From Clostridium sp. K4410.MGS-306 (lineage in GTDB: Bacteria; Cyanobacteriota; Vampirovibrionia; Gastranaerophilales; Gastranaerophilaceae): 48,792 nt of DNA. The notes beneath the pieces are model-generated. The model saw only the letters and a program-made list of their open reading frames with translations. It had not been told where the DNA came from and made no database searches. The stretch spans positions 1 to 48,792 of the forward strand of contig LARD01000018.1 in assembly GCA_000980375.1 (NCBI GenBank), written 5' to 3'. Shown piece by piece: positions 35,207-43,394 of this stretch (position 1 is its first letter; each line of letters starts with the position of its first letter). Both the position numbers and the translations under genes were made by a program.

Positions 35207-35245
35207 AAAAAAGGGCAAAACTATTGTATATCCCTAGTAACGCCC
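35205..35245 (-). terminator. Terminator of the flagellar operon
   Basis: On the minus strand GGGC pairs with GCCC, with an inner ACTA/TAGT stem, followed by eight T. It lies just beyond the flgL stop and between convergent flgL and smpB. The plus-strand flank lacks a T run, so it serves mainly the flagellar transcript. Confidence 0.75.
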
Positions 35246-35287
35246 GTAAATTAAATAATGGTAAGATTAAAACTGTTTTGTCGTTTT

Positions 35288-36217
35288 TTAGATATAATCC
35301 AACAACGACTGGTTAGATATTATGGTGTAAGCCTGCATGGAGGCTTGAAGCGAATAATTTTGCTGCACAAGCTCTGTTATTGCAGACGGAAGATCAACCT
35401 CTGATATTGCTGCAAGCTTAGATTTCAGGTTAATTTCTGTACTGTCTAGCATTTCTGTTGTCATAGTCAGTTTTGTAACAGTAGAGCTGTGTACAGATTG
35501 GATTTCGGAAATGTGTTTGATTGAAGCTTGAAGCGGGTCAAGCTGCTCTCTTACAGCATCGTTGTCCATGGGGTCTGTGTTGAGTGCTGCTTCCAAATCA
35601 CCGAGAACCTTAAATAAACCTGAACTGTTGTTGGGGTCATTAGGGTCGTATGTACCAAAAATAGAATCACCCGAGCTGTTCAATTCTACCTTTACTCCGT
35701 CTGAGATTTCCAGATATCTTTCATAACCTGCTGTGTTGTTGGCAGGGGTTCCGTGATAAGTGATTGTTCCGTCATCTGCAAGCTCAAATGGTTTTGTTGT
35801 TACGTTTGTACCTGCAAAGATGTATTTTCCGTCGTATTGTGTGTTTGCAAGATTAACAATTGTTTTTTTCAGCTCTTCTATCTCTGCTTTGCAAGCTTTG
35901 AAACCATCTTCACCGCTGGCAGAGTTGGCAGCCTGGATAGCAAGGTCATTGATTCTTTGCAGCTTGTCCACAATTGTTGAAAAAGCCTCGTCTTGCGCGT
36001 TAATTTGTGTTGTGGCGTTTTGCACGTTACGTGAATATGCTCCTATTTCAGACAACTGTTTGTTGAGTCTTACAATATCAGCTGCGTCAATAGGGTTGTC
36101 TGATATGTTTGTGTATTTTTGTCCGCTGTTAATTTTGTTATACAACTCGTACAGCTGGCTTTGCTGCGAGGATATATTGCCTACCATGTTTTGTATTGAA
36201 GTGCTTGTTACTCTCAT
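35288..36217 (-). CDS. flgL: Flagellar hook-associated protein FlgL (HAP3)
   Basis: A 309-residue flagellin-like junction protein placed between FlgK and the filament. N-terminal helix RVTSTSIQNMVGNISSQQSQLYELYNKINSGQKYTNISDNPIDAADIVRL is typical, with QINDLAIQAANSASG-like spacing and a C-terminal coiled helix ending in ISNQSLLDYI. Last gene of the flagellar operon, 21 nt after flgK, with AGAGG before the ATG. Confidence 0.96.
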   Translation of the reverse strand: MRVTSTSIQNMVGNISSQQSQLYELYNKINSGQKYTNISDNPIDAADIVRLNKQLSEIGAYSRNVQNATTQINAQDEAFSTIVDKLQRINDLAIQAANSASGEDGFKACKAEIEELKKTIVNLANTQYDGKYIFAGTNVTTKPFELADDGTITYHGTPANNTAGYERYLEISDGVKVELNSSGDSIFGTYDPNDPNNSSGLFKVLGDLEAALNTDPMDNDAVREQLDPLQASIKHISEIQSVHSSTVTKLTMTTEMLDSTEINLKSKLAAISEVDLPSAITELVQQNYSLQASMQAYTIISNQSLLDYI

Positions 36218-36238
36218 TGTTTTTTACCTCTGTATCGG

Positions 36239-37789
36239 TTATATCATTTGTAAGATTGTTTGCATAAGCTCGTTAGAAGTGCTGAACACTCTTGCTGATG
36301 CTTCATAGCATCTTTGGTATCTGATAAGGTCTGCGAGCTCTTCGTTAAGGTCTACTCCGTAAAGAGCGTCTCTTTGTGCGGCTGCTTGTTCCAGAACAGA
36401 GCCTTGAGCATCTGCAGCACTTTTCAATGCATCAACACCGGAGCCGATTTTTGAAACAAGACCTGATATAAAATCTGTAATGCTCATACCTTCTCCCGGC
36501 GGGTCTGAAATACTTAGACCTGTCAGTTTTCCTTTTGCAAGATTGTTAAATTGATCCATGTTGCCTGTGTTGCCCACAGCTTTGTCATCAAAGTCTGCTG
36601 CATTGGGGTCCAGTCTTGCTGTTGCAACAAGGGTGGGGTCATCAATCACAGCCTGATTTATCTGGATGTTTCCTGCTGTAAAATTGTTTGTTCCGTCTTT
36701 TGTCACAAACAAAGGTGTGGTTGACTCCACAAGCGTTCCGTCAGGGCCTATATACATAGGGGTTCCGTTTGCGTCTGCCTGTGTTTGGATTCTGTTCATC
36801 TCTTGCGCAAAAGCTGAGGCAAGTTTGTCTAAATCATTTAATATTGTTTTGTAGCCAAAGGAGTCACCGCTGCCTGCCTGTAATATTGCAGACAAAGAGC
36901 AGTTTCCGAGTGTGTCTGAAATATCATCGTTTTTTATATTTCCTTCGCTGTCCTTGAGCTGGATTTTTACGGGATGATTCGGGTCATCTCCTTGTACTGC
37001 TTCTATTGTAAGACGTTTTTCTCCGCCTTTTACAACAGTTTGACCGTCTATGATTACATTGACTGTGCCGTTTTCGTTTGTGGTTGTTGTGAGCGGAATC
37101 ATTGACGAAATATCGTCAAGAAGCATGTCTCTTTGATCTTTCAGAGCATTAGAATTAGGATTTTGCGCTATCTGGTTGTTTAATTCTGCAAGCTGGCTCA
37201 ATTTTGAATCGAGTGAGTCAACATTGGTTTTGATAAGAGAAGACTCAAAACTGTCAGGGTCGCCCACTGTGCCGACGGCTTGATTCATGTATTCGTTTAC
37301 GGTGTTTGACATGTTGTTTAACATATCAGCAACATCCTGTGCAGCATTAAGGAAGGCTATTTTATAAGCGTTGTTTGTGGGGTCTCCGCTTAGAGCCTGT
37401 GAAGCCGCAAAAAAGTCAGAGAATCTTTTTTGCAAACCGTTTGCACTTAGCTCGTCGTTTAAGAGGTTTTCCATGTTATCAAGCATGCCGCCAATCTGGT
37501 CATAATAGCCATTGGCTGAGTTTTGGCCTCTGTAATAATTGTCGAGCCATTCGGATCTTCTGTTTGTTATTCCGGTGATTTCTGCACCCTGACCAGGTGT
37601 TACTTTACCGTTGTTTGCACACCAGTCGAAAATTCTGTATCCGGGAATAGCTGCAAATTCAACCTGCTGCCTTGTGTAACCTTTTGTGTTCATGTTGGCA
37701 ATGTTGTTGCTTATGACATTCAGTGCAACCTGATTGTTGTAGATTGACTGCTGTGCTATATTCATTAATCCGTTTAATGTTGAACCCAT
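36239..37789 (-). CDS. flgK: Flagellar hook-associated protein FlgK (HAP1)
   Basis: A 516-residue hook-filament junction protein. The N-terminus (LMNIAQQSIYNNQVALNVISNNIANMNTKGYTRQQVEF) is the shared rod/hook/HAP1 motif. The C-terminus (GVDLNEELADLIRYQRCYEASARVFSTSNELMQTILQM) is the matching hydrophobic helix. Middle domains fit FlgK length. It lies between flgN, its probable export chaperone, and flgL. Confidence 0.97.
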   Translation of the reverse strand: MGSTLNGLMNIAQQSIYNNQVALNVISNNIANMNTKGYTRQQVEFAAIPGYRIFDWCANNGKVTPGQGAEITGITNRRSEWLDNYYRGQNSANGYYDQIGGMLDNMENLLNDELSANGLQKRFSDFFAASQALSGDPTNNAYKIAFLNAAQDVADMLNNMSNTVNEYMNQAVGTVGDPDSFESSLIKTNVDSLDSKLSQLAELNNQIAQNPNSNALKDQRDMLLDDISSMIPLTTTTNENGTVNVIIDGQTVVKGGEKRLTIEAVQGDDPNHPVKIQLKDSEGNIKNDDISDTLGNCSLSAILQAGSGDSFGYKTILNDLDKLASAFAQEMNRIQTQADANGTPMYIGPDGTLVESTTPLFVTKDGTNNFTAGNIQINQAVIDDPTLVATARLDPNAADFDDKAVGNTGNMDQFNNLAKGKLTGLSISDPPGEGMSITDFISGLVSKIGSGVDALKSAADAQGSVLEQAAAQRDALYGVDLNEELADLIRYQRCYEASARVFSTSNELMQTILQMI

Positions 37790-37818
37790 TATTTTTTCCT
37801 TTTCGGTTATAAACTTTT

Positions 37819-38319
37819 TTAAGCTTCTTCAACTATAGATGACATCTCGAGTTGATTTTTTGTGATATTTTCGCCTTTGCCGTTGTATTCGTTGGTTATT
37901 GGTTTAAGGCCTCTTATGATGATTTCAAGAGTTTTGTTTGTAACATGCATGCCGTGTTTTAAGAGCTCCATGTTTACTTTTTCTAGTTCAAAAATCCTTT
38001 GTGCAAGCTGTTTTACCTCTTCTTTTTTTGATTCCAGCTTTTTAGCGGATTCTTCATCTTTGTCTTTTATTTTGTTGATAATATCTGTTAAAGAAAATGT
38101 CGGAATCTTCATTGCTTTTGTCACATTTTTTCTTGCATCTGACAGATTGCTGATGTTTTTGTAAAGGTTTTGAATCTTTGCATCCACATCAAAAAGCTCT
38201 GAAGCTTTGCCGTGTACAAGCAGTTCTTTTTTGTCGGCATAGAGTTTTTCTATGTTTTTGTACCCGTCGATTTCCTTATCGATGATGGTTTCAAGTTGTT
38301 GTATTTGTTCTTTTATCAT
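37819..38319 (-). CDS. flgN: FlgN-like flagellar export chaperone
   Basis: A 166-residue, almost wholly helical protein with two long heptad-like helices (about 1-65 and 70-125) and a C-terminal segment, the FlgN layout (EQLETIIDKEIDGYKNIEKLYADKKELLVHG near the N-terminus). FlgN binds FlgK and FlgL before export, and here sits immediately before them. GGAGGAG precedes the ATG. Assigned on structure pattern and position more than on strong motifs. Confidence 0.8.
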   Translation of the reverse strand: MIKEQIQQLETIIDKEIDGYKNIEKLYADKKELLVHGKASELFDVDAKIQNLYKNISNLSDARKNVTKAMKIPTFSLTDIINKIKDKDEESAKKLESKKEEVKQLAQRIFELEKVNMELLKHGMHVTNKTLEIIIRGLKPITNEYNGKGENITKNQLEMSSIVEEA

Positions 38320-38354
38320 TTTGTCTCCTCCGTGAGGTTATTAATATTTATATC

Positions 38355-38639
38355 TTATGCAAGGTATTCTACTATCACGCTTCTGCCGTAGCTCAGGCCG
38401 TATTTGATATCGTCTTCTGACAGGTCATTTTCGCCTGCCATTTGTGCGAATTTTTTTATCTCATCTACGTTTTGTGATTTTAAAATACTGTCGTCATTTA
38501 TGTCTGTTCCGTTACTTGTCTGTGGTTCTTTTATTTGTTGTTGTTCGATTGGTGTTTGTACTTTTGTGTTTTTAAACGCGTTTGCTGCATTTAACAATTG
38601 GATTGCGCTTACTTTTGACGAACCGATATTCCCTACCAT
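38355..38639 (-). CDS. Small protein in the flgM position
   Basis: A 94-residue protein between flgJ and flgN. In many operons this slot holds FlgM, the anti-sigma-28 factor. The C-terminal part (NVDEIKKFAQMAGENDLSEDDIKYGLSYGRSVIVEYLA) is helical and could be a divergent FlgM, but the usual VxxLKxAIxxGxYxVD pattern is not clear, so I do not assign the name. The first half is Gln/Thr/Asn-rich and probably disordered, as in FlgM. AAGGAG lies about 10 nt upstream. Confidence 0.7.
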   Translation of the reverse strand: MVGNIGSSKVSAIQLLNAANAFKNTKVQTPIEQQQIKEPQTSNGTDINDDSILKSQNVDEIKKFAQMAGENDLSEDDIKYGLSYGRSVIVEYLA

Positions 38640-38644
38640 TTAAT

Positions 38645-39067
38645 CTAAATCTCCTTGTTGAGCTCTCTATAGTGTTTTAGTCCCTGTGCTGCCGCTGCTT
38701 GTTTTGCGGTTTCTTGAATTTCTGTTTCTTCTTTTGGAAGAGCTTTTTCCATCTGTGTATAAATCTGTTTTGCAAATCCTACTGTTGAGTTGGGGTTGTT
38801 TGCAATCTGTCTGCCTACTTCGTCAAAGATAAAGGATTTGAATTTGTCCATGTACTTGTCATCAGAGCCGAATATGCCGCCTTCTTTGTCCACTGTTTTG
38901 TCCAGTGCGGAAATCATTTTTGTCACAAAGATAGCCTCAAATTCTTTAGAAACCTTTTTTAACTGTTCCTTTTGAGATTTGATACGTTTGATGTTGTCCA
39001 GTGTTTGGACGTTTGTATTAACTATGTCGCTTGATAAAGCCTGTGCCTGTATTGATTGGTATGACAT
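38645..39067 (-). CDS. flgJ: FlgJ N-terminal rod-assembly domain protein
   Basis: A 140-residue protein with the rod-binding domain of FlgJ: LKKVSKEFEAIFVTKMISALDKT, a Gly-rich turn (KEGGIFGSDDKYMDKF), FIFDEVGRQIANNP and GFAKQIYTQM. It lacks the C-terminal glucosaminidase domain of enteric FlgJ; a separate transglycosylase at the head of this operon could replace it. It caps the growing rod. 1 nt separates it from flgI upstream. Confidence 0.93.
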   Translation of the reverse strand: MSYQSIQAQALSSDIVNTNVQTLDNIKRIKSQKEQLKKVSKEFEAIFVTKMISALDKTVDKEGGIFGSDDKYMDKFKSFIFDEVGRQIANNPNSTVGFAKQIYTQMEKALPKEETEIQETAKQAAAAQGLKHYRELNKEI

Positions 39068-39068
39068 G

Positions 39069-40178
39069 TTAAATTACCTGTATCTCTGCTTGTAAGCTGC
39101 CTGCTTCTCTCAACGCCTGCATGATGGAAATTAAATCAATTGGCGCAACACCGATTGCATTGAGTGCACGAACAAGGTCGTTGAGCGTGCTGTTGGCCGG
39201 CATTGTAACGAGGCTTCCGCCGCCTTTGTTAACAGATACCGCGCTGTTTGCAAACGCTGTTGTAGTTCCGCCTGCAAAAGGTTCGGGCTGCGAAACCTGA
39301 TTTGTTGTTTGTACGGTTACTGTGATGTTTCCGTGTGCTACGGCAGCGGGTAGAAGTTTTACTTCGCTTCCTATTACAACCGTGCCTGTTCTTTCGTTTA
39401 CCACTACTCTAGCTTTGTCTCTTGCTGCGTCAATTGTCATGTTTTCAAGGATAGAAAGAAAAGAGATTCTGTCATCATTGAATTTGGCCGGAATTGCTAC
39501 TCTGATACTGCCTCCATCCACGGCTTTTGCTGCTGTAACATTTCTGCTGATTGCAGTAGCAACTCTTGTTGCCATTGTGTAGTCTGATTTATCAAGGATT
39601 AGAGTCAGAGTGTTTTCATCTCCGATTTGAGTGTTTATGTCTCTTTCAACAATACCGCCTCTTGGGATACGGCCTGTTGTAGTAATTGCTGTTCTTGTGC
39701 TGGAGCCGTTGGAGTCTTTTGAAATACCGCCTACAGATACAGGGCCCTGACCGATTGCAACGATTTCGCCGTTGGGTGCTCTCAATTGTGTTTGAACAAG
39801 CACACCGCCTTCAAGGCTCTTTGCGTCTGCCATTGTAGAAACTGTAAGGTCAATCTGGTCGCCGTTTTTTGCAAACGGAGGAACAGTTGCTGTTACCAGT
39901 ACAGCAGCAGAAGAACCTTTCTGGATGTAGTTTGACTGTTCAATTACCGTACCGAGGTTTTGTAATAACATCTGGTTTGTAATCTGTGTAGAACGAGAGT
40001 TGTCGCCTGTACCGGGAAGACCCACAACAACACCGTAACCCACAAGCTGGTTGTTTCTTACGCCTTTGACGTGGGCAATGTCTTTGATACGAACCATTGT
40101 GGACATAGCGTCTGTTGTGACCATGCCTGTTATCATTGTTATTACGAGTATTAATTTTAAAATTCTTTTCATTTTCAT
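39069..40178 (-). CDS. flgI: Flagellar P-ring protein FlgI
   Basis: A 369-residue periplasmic ring protein around the rod in the peptidoglycan layer. Signal peptide (about 1-24), then VRIKDIAHVKGVRNNQLVGYGVVVGLPGTGDNS, and the C-terminus LNDLVRALNAIGVAPIDLISIMQALREAGSLQAEI, both classic. Full length. Shows that the cell has an outer-membrane-type flagellar bushing. FlgA, its assembly chaperone, is two genes upstream. Confidence 0.98.
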   Translation of the reverse strand: MKMKRILKLILVITMITGMVTTDAMSTMVRIKDIAHVKGVRNNQLVGYGVVVGLPGTGDNSRSTQITNQMLLQNLGTVIEQSNYIQKGSSAAVLVTATVPPFAKNGDQIDLTVSTMADAKSLEGGVLVQTQLRAPNGEIVAIGQGPVSVGGISKDSNGSSTRTAITTTGRIPRGGIVERDINTQIGDENTLTLILDKSDYTMATRVATAISRNVTAAKAVDGGSIRVAIPAKFNDDRISFLSILENMTIDAARDKARVVVNERTGTVVIGSEVKLLPAAVAHGNITVTVQTTNQVSQPEPFAGGTTTAFANSAVSVNKGGGSLVTMPANSTLNDLVRALNAIGVAPIDLISIMQALREAGSLQAEIQVI

Positions 40179-40201
40179 GTTTTCCGTGTTTAGTGTGTTA
40201 A

Positions 40202-40855
40202 CTAGAAGAGGTATTTCACTGCTCTGTTTATGATACCTTCGTTGCCTGCTCTTGAAACAGCGCCTTTGCCTGCGAGTGCAAACTGGAAGTTGGCAACGTT
40301 TTTGGAATAAACCTGACCTTTCTGGTCGATGAATCTCGGGTCAACAACGCCGCTTACGAGCAAGTCCACTCTCTCGGCACCGTTAACAAGGGTCTTTTTG
40401 CCCTGCACCATGAGGTTTCCGTTAGGAAGCATTTGTACAACCTGAACTGTTACAGAGTCGTTGATGCCGACGCTTCTCTGGTTGGAGGTTGTGCTGTCCA
40501 CGCTGTTTGAACCGCCAAAGTTGTTAAACTGGTTGTTCAAAGGTGTGCCGGGAAGGATTTTGTTGATAAAGTTTGTAAAATTGTCCACTGTGTTTGATGA
40601 GCGGTCTGATGTGTAGTTGAGTGAATCGTTGAAACTGATATTTTCGCTCAAAACAATGGTAACAATGTCACCCACAGAGCGCGCTCTCACACCGCCAAAG
40701 AGTGATTTTGGCTCTGAATAAAAAGACTGCGATGTGCCTAAAACAAACAATGACTCGGCATTTGCACTTTGCATTTGAGCTCCCTGTGCAATCATCAGCA
40801 GTGCTGTGAGCATTATCAAAACTTTTTTATAATTCTTTTTATTAATCTTAGCCAT
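40202..40855 (-). CDS. flgH: Flagellar L-ring protein FlgH
   Basis: A 217-residue outer-membrane ring protein. The family core is present: LFGGVRARSVGDIVTIVLSENI, VTVQVVQMLPNGNLMVQGKKTLVNG and SGVVDPRFIDQKGQVYSKNVANFQFALAGKGAVSRA. The signal sequence ends in an ordinary peptidase I-like site (SANAES) and has no lipobox cysteine, whereas enteric FlgH is a lipoprotein. ATG at 40855 is chosen because GGGGAG lies 12 nt upstream; an in-frame TTG at 40876 would include that site in the coding region. Preceded by the hairpin-rich gap. Confidence 0.95.
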   Translation of the reverse strand: MAKINKKNYKKVLIMLTALLMIAQGAQMQSANAESLFVLGTSQSFYSEPKSLFGGVRARSVGDIVTIVLSENISFNDSLNYTSDRSSNTVDNFTNFINKILPGTPLNNQFNNFGGSNSVDSTTSNQRSVGINDSVTVQVVQMLPNGNLMVQGKKTLVNGAERVDLLVSGVVDPRFIDQKGQVYSKNVANFQFALAGKGAVSRAGNEGIINRAVKYLF

Positions 40856-40897
40856 TTTTATTTTATCTCTCCCCAAAAAAGTTTTTTATCCTCCTGG

Positions 40898-41005
40898 CAA
40901 ATTTCTTTCAGAAATTTGTTCGTTTCGGAAACTTTGTTTCCTGCACAACGTCGGTTTAGAACGGTTGTGCCCTTACGGTCAAACTGACCGTTTGCCCTTC
41001 AGGGC
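40898..41005 (-). repeat. Run of perfect hairpins between flgA and flgH
   Basis: The flgA-flgH gap (about 160 nt from flgA stop to flgH start) contains consecutive inverted repeats. They are CAAATTTCT/AGAAATTTG (40898-40918), GGAAAC/GTTTCC (40927-40941, with an overlapping GTTTC/GAAAC alternative), GCACAAC/GTTGTGC (40943-40970), ACGGTCA/TGACCGT (40975-40991) and GCCCT/AGGGC (40994-41005). Loops are 2-3 nt except the third (14 nt). None has a T run on the flgH side. It looks like a palindrome-rich intergenic element or an RNA-processing/stability region inside the operon. Confidence 0.75.
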
Positions 41006-41017
41006 TTCACACACTTG

Positions 41018-41734
41018 TCATATTTGCACAAGCACCTGATTTACGCCTGTTACCTCGCCCGTGTAGATTTTGTTAAATCTTTTGTTTTTTACCTGAATTG
41101 TGTCTCCTTTGTTGCCCTGCATCAGTGCAATGCCTTCTACTGCAATATTAAGAGCGTTACCTGTTCTAAAATTTACTGTTACCATTGCATTTTTAACTAT
41201 ATCGGGTTTTGACATTGTGTATCTTTTCAAAATCATGTTGCCGGGGAAAAACGCCTTTGTGGCAACTAGCTCTCTTGAAATGTCTTCAAGGCTTACAGTG
41301 TTGTTGAGGTTTCCCATGATGTCCATTCTTTTGAACTCAACTGACTGCAAAGGAATAATTTTGTCTCTTTGAATAACCTCTTTTGCTACTGCAACATGCT
41401 TGTAAGCTTTTGTCTCAAGCGGAACATAGTATGTTCTTGCGTAGTTTTTGTTTACGTATATGTTTACTTTTTTAAACTCTTTTGGTGTCAGGCTCTGATA
41501 ACCGTTAGATACAATCTCTACAGTAACTTTGCCGTCAGGTACAGTAAAACTTTGTACAGGAAGGTGGCCTACAGTAACTTCACAGTCATCAAGGTTGAAT
41601 TTTTGCAAATCTTTTTTGGCCTGAGCAGACACAAGAGCCTTAAACTGGTCAGCAGAAAGAGTCTGGGCAAAACACTGTGCGGCCATGCCTGAGAAGATTG
41701 TGATTATTAATAATGTTTTAATAAGTTTTTTCAT
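41018..41734 (-). CDS. flgA: Flagellar P-ring assembly protein FlgA
   Basis: A 238-residue periplasmic chaperone for FlgI. Signal peptide 1-23 (ending CFAQ), a mixed N-terminal region, then the SAF domain (about 110-175: HVAVAKEVIQRDKIIPLQSVEFKRMDI) and the C-terminal beta domain with VNFRTGNALNIAVEGIALMQGNKGDTIQVKNKRFNKIYTGEVTG, the family ending. Between flgG and flgH. Confidence 0.95.
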   Translation of the reverse strand: MKKLIKTLLIITIFSGMAAQCFAQTLSADQFKALVSAQAKKDLQKFNLDDCEVTVGHLPVQSFTVPDGKVTVEIVSNGYQSLTPKEFKKVNIYVNKNYARTYYVPLETKAYKHVAVAKEVIQRDKIIPLQSVEFKRMDIMGNLNNTVSLEDISRELVATKAFFPGNMILKRYTMSKPDIVKNAMVTVNFRTGNALNIAVEGIALMQGNKGDTIQVKNKRFNKIYTGEVTGVNQVLVQI

Positions 41735-41756
41735 TTACTGCCTTTTAGTTTAACTG

Positions 41757-42545
41757 TTAGTTAGTTATCTGGTTAGTTGTTCTCAAGATATCAGACGCTG
41801 CTGTGATGATTTTTGAGTTGGTTTCAAAAGCTCTTTCCGCTTTAATCAGGTTAATCATTTCGTCAACGATTTGTACGTTAGAGCCTTCTAAAAACGCCTG
41901 CTGGATAGAGCCAAGACCGTCCTGATCAGGAGTACCCGGAATAGGCGTGCCTGATGCGGGAGTTTCTACATACAGGTTGTGGCCTACGGATAAAAGACCT
42001 GCGGGGTTTTGGAATCTTACAAGCTGAATCTGCCCAACGATTGTTTGAGTGTTGTCGTTGCCTACCTTAACAGATACGTTACCGTCAGGGGTAATGTTTA
42101 CTTCTGTAGTGTTTTGAGGGATTGTAATCTGCGGCTGCAAAAGATATCCGTCAGATGTACAAAGCTGGCCTACAGCGTCCGGGGCAAACGAGCCGTCTCT
42201 TGTGTATGCGAGTGTGCCGTCAGGTTTTACAATCTGGAAAAAGCCTTCGCCTTCAATACACATATCGTATTTGTTGCCTGTGCTTTGAACAACGCCTTGA
42301 GTCATGATTTTTCTTGTTGCAGAGGTTTTTACACCGAGCCCGATTTCTACACCGACAGGCTGGTAAGTACCCTGCGTAATCATTGCGCCGGGAGTTCTTA
42401 TTGCAGTTGAGAGTAGGTCTTGAAATTCTACTCTGGATTTTTTAAACCCTGTTGTGTTTACGTTTGCAACGTTGTTAGCTACAACGTCCAAATTGTTCTG
42501 TTGCGCTATCATACCTGTTGCTGCTGTTGTTAGTGATCTTAACAT
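41757..42545 (-). CDS. flgG: Flagellar distal rod protein FlgG
   Basis: A 262-residue distal rod protein. Starts MLRSLTTAATGMIAQQNNLDVVANNVANVNTTGFKKSRVEFQDLL, the FlgG signature; the central beta domain has GEGFFQIVKPDGTLAYTRDGSF; the C-terminal helix is VDEMINLIKAERAFETNSKIITAASDIL. Full length. GGGAGG precedes the ATG. Directly after the flgF-like paralogue. Confidence 0.97.
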   Translation of the reverse strand: MLRSLTTAATGMIAQQNNLDVVANNVANVNTTGFKKSRVEFQDLLSTAIRTPGAMITQGTYQPVGVEIGLGVKTSATRKIMTQGVVQSTGNKYDMCIEGEGFFQIVKPDGTLAYTRDGSFAPDAVGQLCTSDGYLLQPQITIPQNTTEVNITPDGNVSVKVGNDNTQTIVGQIQLVRFQNPAGLLSVGHNLYVETPASGTPIPGTPDQDGLGSIQQAFLEGSNVQIVDEMINLIKAERAFETNSKIITAASDILRTTNQITN

Positions 42546-42578
42546 TTTGTGTTATCCTCCCGGGTTAATAGTCTTTTT

Positions 42579-43394
42579 TTAAGCGTTCAGTCTGCCAAGG
42601 TTAATTGCCTGTGAAAGCTGATTCGATTTTTCCTTTACAAGATTGCTCAATGTTTCGTAGTTTCTTGAAACATTGATTGAGTTAATCATTTCGTTTATTA
42701 CGTTTGCGTTAGAAAGCTCTATTGCACCCTGCTGTACAGAGAATTTTTGTGCTCTCAATTCAGGGTTTGTTGTAATATCTTTTGGCACGTACATTGATGT
42801 GCCCACTGCCATCATCTCGTCTTTGTTTGCAAAGTCAAAGATACCGATTCTTTGCAGTGCTGTTGCGTTTTCGTTTCTCATTGCAACGATTGAGCCGTCT
42901 TCGTTTATTGCAAGGTCTTTTTCAGAACCTATATTGAGCTCTGTCATGTTCAATCTGATAGGCTGGTTCTGGTCATCCATTACAAGGTTTCCTTGCATGT
43001 CTGTCAAAAGGTTTTGAGAGTTTATGAAGAAAGAACCGTTTCTTGTGTAAGTTATTGTGCCGTCCGGTGCTCTCAATTTAAAGAAACCATCGCCTTCAAT
43101 ACCAAGGTCAAGCGGGTTGCCTGTTCTTGATAACACACCTTGCGAAAATTCGTGCACGAGTTTGTTTGTTACAGAGCCCATGCTGATTTCTCCAACGAGT
43201 CTTCCGTCGTGGTTTTTGGGGTTGTTTCTTTCAACAGGCTCTTCAATTACTGCGTTGTACACGTTTCTGAAAGACAAGCCTTCTCTTTTGTAGCCGGCTG
43301 TATTCACGTTAGCAATGTTGTTTGCAATAGAGTCTTGAAAATCTATTAAGCTCATCATGCCTTTTGCGGCTATGTCAATTCCTCTTGAAATCAT
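42579..43394 (-). CDS. flgF: Flagellar proximal rod protein, FlgF-like
   Basis: A 271-residue paralogue of FlgG with the same architecture: ISRGIDIAAKGMMSLIDFQDSIANNIANVNTAGYKREG, the GDGFFKLRAPDGTITYTRNGSF core and the INEMINSINVSRNYETLSNLVKEK helix. It is placed first of the two, as flgF is in most operons, and its N-terminus lacks the FlgG-type MxRSLxTAATGM; hence FlgF. Its ATG overlaps the transglycosylase stop (TAATG) and GGAGGTG lies 8 nt upstream. Confidence 0.9.
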   Translation of the reverse strand: MISRGIDIAAKGMMSLIDFQDSIANNIANVNTAGYKREGLSFRNVYNAVIEEPVERNNPKNHDGRLVGEISMGSVTNKLVHEFSQGVLSRTGNPLDLGIEGDGFFKLRAPDGTITYTRNGSFFINSQNLLTDMQGNLVMDDQNQPIRLNMTELNIGSEKDLAINEDGSIVAMRNENATALQRIGIFDFANKDEMMAVGTSMYVPKDITTNPELRAQKFSVQQGAIELSNANVINEMINSINVSRNYETLSNLVKEKSNQLSQAINLGRLNA

